Below, piece by piece: positions 34,790-42,646 of a stretch of DNA of 48,319 nucleotides (position 1 is the stretch's first letter; the number at the start of each line of letters is the position of its first letter). The notes beneath the pieces are model-generated. The model was not told where the DNA came from, ran no database searches, and was given only the letters and a program-made list of their open reading frames with translations. Where the stretch lies: assembly GCA_027391075.1 (NCBI GenBank), contig DAHYHI010000038.1:1-48319 (forward strand). The letters run 5' to 3'. Position numbers and translations under genes: made by a program. This stretch comes from JAJZAM01 sp027391075. GTDB lineage: Bacteria > Actinomycetota > Acidimicrobiia > Acidimicrobiales > Palsa-688.

Positions 34790-37111
34790 CTACCGGTCGG
34801 ATGTTTCGACGACGAACTCGTAGTGCGGGTTGATCATTCCGATTCCCCCGCGTATCTCGGCGACGGTTCCTTCCACGACTACACGGGCACCCGTGCTCAT
34901 TCCTGCGATTTGCCGCCGACCGAGGAACGCTACCGTCAGGTTCGCTTGGTCGTCTGTCAGTTGGACCTCCAAAGACGCGGTCTCGCCCCAGGGTTGCACC
35001 GTCACCTTGCGGATACGACCAGCCACCTTTGCCCTCTGGCGAAGCTTGAGTGAGGCGATCGGAACTGTCCCGGTGACCGACGACAACAGCTTGTGGTCCA
35101 ACGCTTCTTCGGCGCGTTCTGTGTCGTTCGGGGCCGCTGGTGCAGGAGCGGTCCGTCTTGGTTTGGCGAGCCTGGCACGCGCTTTCAGCTCGCCGCGTAC
35201 GTCGAAGGGGACGATCGTGGCATTGACATGGTCGACTCTGCTGATCGCGGTTGCGATCCGCTCCCCGACCGAGTCGTGGAGTACGCGTCGTAGTCCGTAG
35301 CCGTAGGAGCGTCTCGGCATCAGGACGCTCACTTCGGTCCGCCCGTCGGTCGCCGCGGACACCAGTTCGACCGCAGCCCGGTCGACCCGCCGGTCCGGGC
35401 AGTCGATCAACTGCAGGGGCAGTCGCCCTAGGCCGAGTCTGATCCACCTGTCCTGGATATTCTGCGCACGCCGGGAGTCGAGAACGAAGTGCACCGCTGT
35501 CAGATCGTCCACCGACATGCTTCGCGCATATTGGATCGCCCGTGCCGTCGCAAGGTCGAGGCTGTCGACGAACACGAAGGCCACATGACGCGACAGCGGC
35601 TTGGCGGTTACCGCCTGCTCCGCTGCTCCGTCGCCTAGAACCTGGGCTTCCGCCACGTAAAGGCGATGGGTACGGATGAGGGTGTACATCAGGATCGGGA
35701 ACAGGACTACTACAGCCCACGCACCCTGGGTGAACTTCGTCACGGCGAAGATGATCACTACGGCGAAGGACAACACCCCGGCCGAGAAGTTGATGGCCAG
35801 CTTGTGACGCCAACCCTGCTCTTTGTTCGTGACGTGATGCTTGGACATGCCGAAGCCGGCCATGGTGAATCCGACGAACACGCCGATCGCATACAGGCTT
35901 ACGAGCGCGTCGACCTGCGCCCGGGTTATGACGATGAGGATGGCCGCTACCACCGCGAGGAAGACGATCCCGTTGGAGAACACGAGCCGGTGCCCCCGCT
36001 TCATGAACGGCCGGGGTAGGAAACGGTCCTCGGCGACGAAGTTCGCCAAGAAGGGGAAGCCGTTGAAGCTCGTGTTGGCACCGGTCCACAAGATGAGCAG
36101 CGTCGCAAGCTGTACGACGTAATAGCCGACGTTGCCGACGAAGCTGGTCCCGAACGCCGCTTTGGCGACCTGTGAAATCACTGTCGGGCTTCCCAGCGTG
36201 TAGGGGATCGCCCGCGTGTAGTGGGCGAGCAGGGAGACGCCGAGAACCAGGCTTCCCAAAGTGATGCTCATGAGAGCCAGTACCCTTCGGGCGTTACGCC
36301 CCTCGGGGGGGCGAAAAGCCGAGACGCTGTTGGAGATGGCCTCCAAGCCGGTGAGGGACGAACCCCCGTTGGCGAACGCTCGGAGGAGGATGAACACCGA
36401 GACGCCTTCTAGGACGCCGCTACCCTTATGGCCGATGTTCACGTGTCCGGCGTGGTACTTGACGACCGATAAGTCCCCGAGGCCGGCCTTGACGAGACCG
36501 ACGACTACTACCAAGACCATCACTGCGATGAAGAAGTACGTCGGGAACGCGAAAGTCTTGCCGGCTTCGCGAATGCCCCTCAGGTTCCCGTAGAGGAGCA
36601 GCAGCACGATCCCGACCGTTATGGCCGTCTCTATCGGGGCTGTGGCCAGTGAAGGTATAGCCGAAGTCAGGGCGTCCGTGCCGGCGGCCGACTGGACGGC
36701 CACTGTTAGCGTGTAGTCGATCAGCAGGGCGACGGCGGCGAACTGAGCTACGTAGATGCCGAAGTTCTCCCTGGCGACGACGTACGATCCCCCCGCCTTG
36801 GTGTAGACCATCACCACCTCGCGGTATGACAGGGTTACTACGGTGAGCACGACGAGGATCGCTGCGGTGACCGGAAGGAGGAGCGAGAACGCAGCCGCTC
36901 CAGCGGCAGGCACCAAGACGGTAAGCATTTCCTCAGTCCCATACGCCGAGGAGGAGATCATGTCGCAGGTGAGCACTCCCATTGCCACCGGCTTGCTCAG
37001 ACGTTCGCTGTCGAGCGCCTCGGTGACCAACGGTGGCCCGAGCAGCTTGCGTTTGAGCCTGTAGGACAGGCTTTCGGGGATAGCCTCGTAGGGCGCGGCG
37101 GGGGCAGCCAT
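34790..37111 (-). CDS. KimA-like APC permease fused to C-terminal OB-fold
   Basis: 773 aa, far longer than ordinary ~600-aa KimA-type K+ importers. Residues ~40-490: APC permease with about 12 helices and KimA/YdaO-like stretches MISSSAYGTEEMLTVLVPAA, VYTKAGGSYVVARENFGIYV, SAAGTDALTSAIPSL, LLRAFANGGSSLTGLEAISN, WTGANTSFNGFPFLANFVAE. Residues ~505-640: soluble domain resembling the universal-stress-like tail (AFVFVDSLDLATARAIQYAR, VLMPRRSYGYGLRRVLHDSV). Residues ~680-773: OB-fold (LKLRQRAKVAGRIRKVTVQP, LTVAFLGRRQIAGM, RVVVEGTVAEIRGGIGMINP). In Streptomyces a stand-alone OB-fold gene lies beside trkA and an APC permease, so this looks like a fusion of neighbours. K+ as substrate is inferred by family. 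Confidence 0.85.
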   Translation of the reverse strand: MAAPAAPYEAIPESLSYRLKRKLLGPPLVTEALDSERLSKPVAMGVLTCDMISSSAYGTEEMLTVLVPAAGAAAFSLLLPVTAAILVVLTVVTLSYREVVMVYTKAGGSYVVARENFGIYVAQFAAVALLIDYTLTVAVQSAAGTDALTSAIPSLATAPIETAITVGIVLLLLYGNLRGIREAGKTFAFPTYFFIAVMVLVVVVGLVKAGLGDLSVVKYHAGHVNIGHKGSGVLEGVSVFILLRAFANGGSSLTGLEAISNSVSAFRPPEGRNARRVLALMSITLGSLVLGVSLLAHYTRAIPYTLGSPTVISQVAKAAFGTSFVGNVGYYVVQLATLLILWTGANTSFNGFPFLANFVAEDRFLPRPFMKRGHRLVFSNGIVFLAVVAAILIVITRAQVDALVSLYAIGVFVGFTMAGFGMSKHHVTNKEQGWRHKLAINFSAGVLSFAVVIIFAVTKFTQGAWAVVVLFPILMYTLIRTHRLYVAEAQVLGDGAAEQAVTAKPLSRHVAFVFVDSLDLATARAIQYARSMSVDDLTAVHFVLDSRRAQNIQDRWIRLGLGRLPLQLIDCPDRRVDRAAVELVSAATDGRTEVSVLMPRRSYGYGLRRVLHDSVGERIATAISRVDHVNATIVPFDVRGELKARARLAKPRRTAPAPAAPNDTERAEEALDHKLLSSVTGTVPIASLKLRQRAKVAGRIRKVTVQPWGETASLEVQLTDDQANLTVAFLGRRQIAGMSTGARVVVEGTVAEIRGGIGMINPHYEFVVETSDR

Positions 37112-37184
37112 GGGCCAAGTTTCTACCAGCTATGAGCCGCCCATATCTCCATGCAGGTGAAGCCGGCCCCTAGGATGGACAATC

Positions 37185-38426
37185 GTGTCGCCTCGTCGTG
37201 TCGTAGTCACCGGGATTGGACTCGTCAGCCCGCTTGGCCTCGACGTGGAATCCTCGTGGAGCGGCCTCCTGGCGGGGCGCTCAGGGGTCGGTCGCATAAC
37301 CCAGTTCGACGCCTCGGACTACCCGGTGAGGATAGCTGCCGAGGTAGGCGGCTTTGACGGCACTGCTATCTTCGGGCGCCGACGCGCCCGGCACCTCGAT
37401 CGGGTTTCCCAGATTGCCCTCGTTGCTGCCGCCGAGGCGATCGAAGGTGCCAAGCTCGACGTGGCAGGAGCGTCCGACAGAGTCGGAACGGTGTGGGGTA
37501 CTGGGATCGGCGGGATCAGGTCCCTCGAAGAAGGCCTCGACGTGCTCAACGAGCGGGGAGCCGAATGGGTCAACCCGTACACATTGGCGATGATGATCCC
37601 CAACATGGTTGCAGGCAACGTCGCCATGGAATGGGGGATACGCGGTTACAGCGGCTGTACCGTCACCGCGTGCGCTGCTTCGGCTCATGCTCTCGGGGAG
37701 GGCCTCGACTTGATCAGAGCCGGCCGGGTGGACGCCGTGGTTTGCGGAGGGGCCGAGTCGCCCGTAACCAGAGTAGGCATATCCGGTTTCGCAGCTATGA
37801 AGGCGCTTTCCACCCGCAACGATGATCCCGAAGGGGCGTCGAGGCCTTTCGACGCAGGCAGAGACGGTTTCGTCATGGGGGAGGCAGCGGCGGTGCTCGT
37901 GCTGGAAGAGCGCGAGCGAGCGTTGGAAAGGGGGGCTCCGGTGCTCGCCGAGCTCCTCGGATTCGGGGCCACGTCCGACGCGTACCACATGACTCAGCCT
38001 CACCCCGAAGCCGACGGTGCCGTGCGCGCAATGATCGAAGCGCTGAGAGATGCCGGTCTGACGCCCGGCCAGATCGGCTACGTGAATGCTCACGGCACGT
38101 CGACGCCTCCCAACGACAGGGTAGAAACTCTTGCGTTGCGCAAGGTGTTTGGTGACGTCCCACCTCCAGCGTCGTCCACCAAGTCGATGACCGGCCACAC
38201 GCTGGGGGCAGCGGGAGCCGTAGAGGCCGTCGTGTGCGTCCTGGCGCTGCGTGATCAGATTCTTCCGCCGACGATCAACCAGGAAGTCCCAGATCCCGAC
38301 TGCGACCTCGACTACGTACCCAACCAGGCGCGAGCGGCCACTATCCGCACCGCTTTGACCAACAGCTTCGGTTTCGGCGGCCAGAACGCCTGCCTGGTCT
38401 TTGGCTTAGACCAACCGCGGCCCTGA
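37185..38426 (+). CDS. fabF: Beta-ketoacyl-ACP synthase II
   Basis: 413 aa, GTG start, VTGIGLVSPLGLDVESSWSG. Condensing enzyme elongating acyl-ACP with malonyl-ACP. Catalytic triad visible: Cys in TACAASAHALGEGLD, His in NAHGTSTPPND, His in STKSMTGHTLGAAG, plus the C-terminal SFGFGGQN. It converges on fabZ (50 nt between stops) and diverges from the permease gene (73 nt), in a gap too small for a large riboswitch. Confidence 0.96.
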   Translation: MSPRRVVVTGIGLVSPLGLDVESSWSGLLAGRSGVGRITQFDASDYPVRIAAEVGGFDGTAIFGRRRARHLDRVSQIALVAAAEAIEGAKLDVAGASDRVGTVWGTGIGGIRSLEEGLDVLNERGAEWVNPYTLAMMIPNMVAGNVAMEWGIRGYSGCTVTACAASAHALGEGLDLIRAGRVDAVVCGGAESPVTRVGISGFAAMKALSTRNDDPEGASRPFDAGRDGFVMGEAAAVLVLEERERALERGAPVLAELLGFGATSDAYHMTQPHPEADGAVRAMIEALRDAGLTPGQIGYVNAHGTSTPPNDRVETLALRKVFGDVPPPASSTKSMTGHTLGAAGAVEAVVCVLALRDQILPPTINQEVPDPDCDLDYVPNQARAATIRTALTNSFGFGGQNACLVFGLDQPRP

Positions 38427-38476
38427 CAATACCGCAGCCCTGGCGAAACTGCGCCACGCTGGGCGCCATGGACTGA

Positions 38477-38908
38477 CTACGAGCGTACGATGACGAATAA
38501 GAGCGAAGCCTCGCAGGCGACCTTACCTCCCACCGTCGCCCTGCCGTGGCCCCGACCGGCGCTGGCACCAAGCTGATCCAGCGTCACTTCGAGCTCCAAG
38601 GTGTCACCAGGGAGCACCTGGCGTCGGAACCTGGCCTTGTCGATACCACCGAAAAGTGGCAGCCGACCCGAGTAACGCTCGTCGCTCAGCAGGGCGAAGG
38701 CGCCCAGTTGAGCGAGGCTTTCCACCATCAATACACCTGGGAGGGTCGGCCGTCCCGGGAAATGTCCAGCGAAGAACGCTTCGTCCCCGCTCAGGCGCCA
38801 CACGCCCCTAGCCCGGGTGGAAGGAACTATCTCGGTGACCTCGTCGACGAAAAGGAATGGGGGTCTGTGGGGGAGAACTTCGGCGGGGAGGGGAAGTCTT
38901 GCGTGCAT
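38477..38908 (-). CDS. fabZ: 3-Hydroxyacyl-ACP dehydratase
   Basis: 143 aa hot-dog fold. LPHRPPFLFVDEVTEIVP with the catalytic His, FFAGHFPGRPTLPGVLMVES with the catalytic Glu, LAQLGAFALL. Dehydrates 3-hydroxyacyl-ACP in fatty acid elongation. It lies 5 nt after the fabG stop, so it is the third gene of the fabI-fabG-fabZ operon. Confidence 0.94.
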   Translation of the reverse strand: MHARLPLPAEVLPHRPPFLFVDEVTEIVPSTRARGVWRLSGDEAFFAGHFPGRPTLPGVLMVESLAQLGAFALLSDERYSGRLPLFGGIDKARFRRQVLPGDTLELEVTLDQLGASAGRGHGRATVGGKVACEASLLFVIVRS

Positions 38909-38913
38909 GCTTT

Positions 38914-39642
38914 TCAGTGTCCCATCCCAAGACCGCCGTCGACTGGGATAACGGCTCCGGTGACATAGCCGGCCTCCTCGGAGGCGAGGTACAGGATCGC
39001 GCCGGCGACTTCAGAGGGTTCCGCCATCCTGGCGAGGGGTATCGCCCCGAGGAGTTCAGATCTCCTCGATTCCGACAAGTCCACCGTCATGTCCGTTCTC
39101 ACGAAACCCGGCGCTACCACGTTCACAGTAACCCCCCGTCCGCCGATCTCGCGGGCCAAGGAGCGACTGAAACCGATCAGACCAGCTTTGGACGCGGCGT
39201 AGTTGGTTTGTCCAGGCGAGCCGAGCATGGCTACTACCGACGACACGAAGATCATCCGACCCCACCTGGCGCGGATCATCTTCGAGGTCGCCCTTCGAGC
39301 GACGCGGTAAGCGGCGGTCAGGTTGGTGTCCACGACGGTGGTCCACGCTTCGTCGCGCATGGACAACAGCAACTGGTCGGCGGTAACCCCGGCGTTGGAC
39401 ACGAGGATCTCCACGTTTCCCAGCTCGGCTTCGACCTTGCTGAAAGCCTCGTCGACGTCGTCGCTAGACGTCACGTCGCAGCGCACGGCGAGGATCTCTG
39501 CGGGCTGGCTGATCGCACCGCAGAAGTCAGGGGCCTCGCTGCGGTAAGTAACCGCGACTCGGTACCCCCGCTCTGCGAAGGCTAAGGCGGTGGAGCGGCC
39601 GATCCCTCTATTGCCACCTGTAATCAGCACAGTGCGGGCCAT
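38914..39642 (-). CDS. fabG: 3-Oxoacyl-ACP reductase
   Basis: 242 aa from ATG 39642; the longer open frame upstream overlaps fabI and is not needed. SDR: TVLITGGNRGIGRSTALAFA, LVSNAGVT, catalytic Ser in IFVSSVVAMLG, YxxxK in GQTNYAASKAGL, C-terminal YVTGAVIPVDGGLGMGH. The NGGNRGIG-type loop with Arg fits NADPH. Starts 4 nt after the fabI stop. FabG/MabA role in reducing 3-ketoacyl-ACP. Confidence 0.94.
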   Translation of the reverse strand: MARTVLITGGNRGIGRSTALAFAERGYRVAVTYRSEAPDFCGAISQPAEILAVRCDVTSSDDVDEAFSKVEAELGNVEILVSNAGVTADQLLLSMRDEAWTTVVDTNLTAAYRVARRATSKMIRARWGRMIFVSSVVAMLGSPGQTNYAASKAGLIGFSRSLAREIGGRGVTVNVVAPGFVRTDMTVDLSESRRSELLGAIPLARMAEPSEVAGAILYLASEEAGYVTGAVIPVDGGLGMGH

Positions 39643-39646
39643 GTCT

Positions 39647-40423
39647 TCAGACTCCCATAGCGTGGAAGCCGCCGTCCACGTGGATGATCTCGCCAGTAGT
39701 AGACGGAAACCAGTCGGAGAGCAACGCGACGCAGGCTTTCGCCACAGCGCTTGGATCTGAGACACTCCACCCTAGCGGGGCGCGACCGGACCAAGCCTCC
39801 TCGAAGGCCGAGAAACCGGGAATTGATTTCGCCGCAACCGACCGGATGGGTCCGGCAGCGACGAGGTTCACGCGAGTGCCGTCCGGTCCCAGGTCCCGAG
39901 CGAGATAGCGCGACGTCGACTCCAATGCGGCCTTGGCGACTCCCATCCAGTCGTATCCCGGCCAGGCAACCGTTGCGTCGAAGTCGAGGCCCACGACCGA
40001 CCCACCTCCGGCGGCCCGCATGAGGTCCCGGAATCCAGCGGAGAGAAGCTTGAGAGAGTAAGCTGACACCTCGATTGCTATCTTCACGTCCTGCCAGCCG
40101 GCTTCAAGGAAGCCCCCCCCGAGGCACGCCGGTGGGGCGAACCCTATGGAGTGCAGAACTCCGTCCAGGCGGCCCCAGCGCTCGTGCAGTTCCTCAGCGA
40201 CTGCCTCGACATGGCCTTCGACGGTCACATCCAGTTCGAGCACGTCAGGGGGGTCTGGCAGGTGGCGGGCAACGCGCCTGGTCAGCGACATTCCCCGTCC
40301 CGCCCCGGTGAGCACTACGCTCGCTCCTTCGCGCTGCGCTAGGTCTGCCACCGCATACGCAAGAGAGTCGTCCGTCAAGACGCCGGTGACCAGGATCCGC
40401 TTACCTTCGAGAACTCCGGGCAT
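39647..40423 (-). CDS. fabI: Enoyl-ACP reductase, InhA-like
   Basis: 258 aa. MPGVLEGKRILVTGVLTDDS is strikingly like mycobacterial InhA's start. Further InhA-like features: LDVTVEGHVEAVAEEL, VLHSIGFAPP, and the active-site GYDWMGVAKAALES with Tyr and Lys spaced as in InhA; ALLSDWFPSTTGEIIHVDGG. Reduces enoyl-ACP with NADH in FAS-II. First gene of fabI-fabG-fabZ; in Mycobacterium the order is reversed (fabG1-inhA). Confidence 0.94.
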   Translation of the reverse strand: MPGVLEGKRILVTGVLTDDSLAYAVADLAQREGASVVLTGAGRGMSLTRRVARHLPDPPDVLELDVTVEGHVEAVAEELHERWGRLDGVLHSIGFAPPACLGGGFLEAGWQDVKIAIEVSAYSLKLLSAGFRDLMRAAGGGSVVGLDFDATVAWPGYDWMGVAKAALESTSRYLARDLGPDGTRVNLVAAGPIRSVAAKSIPGFSAFEEAWSGRAPLGWSVSDPSAVAKACVALLSDWFPSTTGEIIHVDGGFHAMGV

Positions 40424-40467
40424 GGATGCACACCATAGGCGCCCGGAGAGAGCGCTAAGTTGATGGT

Positions 40468-40719
40468 ATGGACCGCGTAGATGCTTTCAGCACGTTTCAG
40501 GGTTGCGTGGCGGAGGTCTTGGACATAGAACCCGACGAAGTACGAGTCGAGTCGCGTTGGAGGGAAGACCTCGATGCGGACAGTCTTGCCGTCGTCGAGA
40601 TCACTCTTGCTCTTAACGACGCTTTCGCGATCAAGATCCCTGACGTGGATCCAGAGAACCTCCAGACGGTAGGCCAAGCCTTCGAGATCGTCGCGGATCT
40701 GGTTGGTGTAGCCGGTTAG
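40468..40719 (+). CDS. acpP: Acyl carrier protein
   Basis: 83 aa, four-helix acidic protein with the phosphopantetheine serine in EDLDADSLAVVEITLAL (DSL motif) and IPDVDPENLQTVGQAFEIV. Divergent from fabI with only 44 nt between start codons, so their promoters overlap and expression is likely co-ordinated. Carrier for the adjacent FAS-II enzymes. Confidence 0.94.
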   Translation: MDRVDAFSTFQGCVAEVLDIEPDEVRVESRWREDLDADSLAVVEITLALNDAFAIKIPDVDPENLQTVGQAFEIVADLVGVAG

Positions 40720-40799
40720 AAGCCCTCTCGGGCCGCCGTCTGGATCTCCGGGTCCGGTTCGAGTTCGTCTCTGGCCTCAGGCGGCTAATCTTTGAAGGC

Positions 40800-41300
40800 C
40801 TAGCCAGCTTTGCTTTCTTCGAAGCGGCGCATCGCGATTGCGATCTCGTGCTCGGCGGCCACTCGGTCTCCCCAGCCGCCAGGCTCGGTGGCTTTGTCCG
40901 GCTCTAGGTCTTTGTAGATCTCGAAGAAGTGAGCTATCTCTAAGCGCTGATGTCTGGGGATGTCCTCTAAGTCCTGCACCTGGCTCCAGCGTTGGTCGCT
41001 GTCGGGGACGCACAGGACTTTAGTGTCGACACCTTTCTCGTCGCTCATCTTGAACATCCCCACGGGACGGGCATGAATGTGGCACCCAGGGAAGGTCGGC
41101 TCGTCGAGGATGACCATTACATCCATGGGGTCGCCGTCCTCGGCGACCGTCCTTGGGATGTAACCGTAGTCTTCCGGATACCTGGTGGAGGTGAACAGGA
41201 GCCTGTCAAGCCATATGGCGCCAGTAGCGTCCGCCTCGTATTTATTGCGGGTCCCCTTGGGAATCTCAATGACCACTTCGATCTGCATGGATCCTTTCAT
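40800..41300 (-). CDS. ppa: Inorganic pyrophosphatase (family I)
   Basis: 166 aa from ATG 41300, or 162 from ATG 41288 (MQIEVVIEIPKGTRNKYEAD), the usual family start, though AAAGGA would be only 3 nt away. Active-site residues: KYE, RYPEDYGYIPRTVAEDGDPM with metal-binding Asp, DVMVILDEP, and KVLCVPDSD. Hydrolyses PPi from biosynthesis; its neighbours (aaRSs, fatty acid genes) are large PPi producers. Confidence 0.95.
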   Translation of the reverse strand: MKGSMQIEVVIEIPKGTRNKYEADATGAIWLDRLLFTSTRYPEDYGYIPRTVAEDGDPMDVMVILDEPTFPGCHIHARPVGMFKMSDEKGVDTKVLCVPDSDQRWSQVQDLEDIPRHQRLEIAHFFEIYKDLEPDKATEPGGWGDRVAAEHEIAIAMRRFEESKAG

Positions 41301-41380
41301 AACACGCCGGAACCCACCGGCGCATCCAAGAATCCTGACCGCCCGTTTGGACGGTCCCAGGTGGATGGGAGGCTTGGGTC

Positions 41381-42148
41381 GTGGCAGCTATGCCGTACGT
41401 CGAAGGCGCCAGATGGCCCCTTGGATATGCGCCGAGAAGGTTCTGTGTCGTGTGCGGTCAGATTCTTGTCCCGCCTGGCATCGCTCCCGGGCGGAAGGGG
41501 CTCTACAGCGCCTGTGAGGTCACCGGAGGTGCCGCTGTCAGCTTCTCCTGCCCCAACAGGTGGTGTCAGCGGGCCGATAGAGGCTTCTCGGTGGTGTTCT
41601 CTGTGGGGGCGTATAAGGACGGCCTTCGAAGGGCCATAACCCGCTACAAGTACCATCGGCAGATAGGTTTGGCTCGTGCGCTCGCTGGGAGCCTCGCGCG
41701 CCACGTCGAGTCCAATCCCACCTGGTACGAGGACTTCGACCTCGTAACGTCGGTCCCGACATACCATGGACCTGGGGCGCGACGTGACTGGGACCCGCTC
41801 GCTGGGATCCTGGAGTCACTGTCACGGCGTCTTGGCCCGAGGTGGGACGTGGTCGCCGATGTCGTGTCGAAGTCCTTCGAGACCCCGGGCATGACCGGCC
41901 TTTCGTGGGCGGACCGTCAAGTCGTAGCGAGCGGGCCGCTGCGAAGAGCGCTGATCGTGCCCGAGGCTGCGGTAGTGCAAGCAGCGAAGGTGCTTGTGAT
42001 CGACGACGTCTTTACGGATGGCAGCACTCTGCGGGAGGTGGCCCTTGCGTTACTCGGGTCGGGGGCAGCCGAGGTAGCCGGACTCGTGATAGCTCGAAAG
42101 GAGTGGTCGGCTGTCCGTCCGTGTGCCGGGCTAACGTGCGGGCCGTGA
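41381..42148 (+). CDS. comF: ComF-like phosphoribosyltransferase-domain protein
   Basis: 255 aa, GTG start with GGGAGG ~8 nt upstream. N-terminal zinc-ribbon-like cysteines (CVVCGQ ... CPNRWCQ), then YKDGLRRAITRYKYHRQIGL, and the PRPP-binding signature AKVLVIDDVFTDGSTLREVA near the C-terminus. ComF is required for DNA uptake in naturally transformable bacteria; in other species its role is uncertain. It overlaps the nuclease gene by 4 nt. Confidence 0.82.
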   Translation: MAAMPYVEGARWPLGYAPRRFCVVCGQILVPPGIAPGRKGLYSACEVTGGAAVSFSCPNRWCQRADRGFSVVFSVGAYKDGLRRAITRYKYHRQIGLARALAGSLARHVESNPTWYEDFDLVTSVPTYHGPGARRDWDPLAGILESLSRRLGPRWDVVADVVSKSFETPGMTGLSWADRQVVASGPLRRALIVPEAAVVQAAKVLVIDDVFTDGSTLREVALALLGSGAAEVAGLVIARKEWSAVRPCAGLTCGP

Positions 42149-42591
42149 CGGACGCTGTTGTAAAGGTGACGGTGAGCGACGTGAGGACGGCAGTGCCGGC
42201 CACGCCGGGGGTGGAGGCCGGCCGAGTGACCCTCCAAGAGGAAGAAGCGCCCTACAGATCGGTGTCGGTCGTCATCGCCCAGCCGGAGGCCAAGGCCATC
42301 CACGTGGCGTGGACCCAGGCGGCTTCTCGAAGACCATCGACTTGGGACCTTTTCGTGGCCGCCCTTTTCGTGCTTGGAGCAGTGGTGGATCGCGTAGTCG
42401 TCACCGCTGTGGAAGACGGCCGGCACTTCTTTGCTCGCATCGAGATCGTAAAAGAGGGAGTGCGCCACCAACTCGACGCCCGGCCCTCCGACGCTATAGC
42501 GCTCGCGCTGCGGACACCTAACTCGGGCATCTACGTCGCCGAGCAGGTCTTCGTTGACATGGGGATAGCTGAGCCTCCCCCAGACAACTAA
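42145..42591 (+). CDS. Bifunctional nuclease family protein (DUF151)
   Basis: 148 aa from GTG 42145, overlapping the ComF stop as GTGA; GTG 42136 is an alternative. DUF151/BFN: SVSVVIAQPEAKAIHVAWTQ, DLFVAALFVLGAVVDRVVVT, FFARIEIVKEGVRHQLDARP, SDAIALALRTPNSGIYVAEQ. Plant relatives have RNase and DNase activity; bacterial role unclear. Cotranslated with ComF. Confidence 0.87.
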   Translation: MTDAVVKVTVSDVRTAVPATPGVEAGRVTLQEEEAPYRSVSVVIAQPEAKAIHVAWTQAASRRPSTWDLFVAALFVLGAVVDRVVVTAVEDGRHFFARIEIVKEGVRHQLDARPSDAIALALRTPNSGIYVAEQVFVDMGIAEPPPDN

Positions 42592-42646
42592 GCCGGCCTC
42601 CCGCTGGTCAGCGACTATGGTCTCTCAAAGGGGAGTTTCACCACCG

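Noticed and set aside
34632..36089. 485-codon minus-strand ORF inside the permease region
   Set aside because: Out-of-frame shadow of the KimA-OB gene, arginine-rich nonsense.
36800..37184. ydaO-type c-di-AMP riboswitch before the KimA-like gene
   Set aside because: Only 73 nt separate it from divergent fabF, too short for that riboswitch, and no motif is visible.
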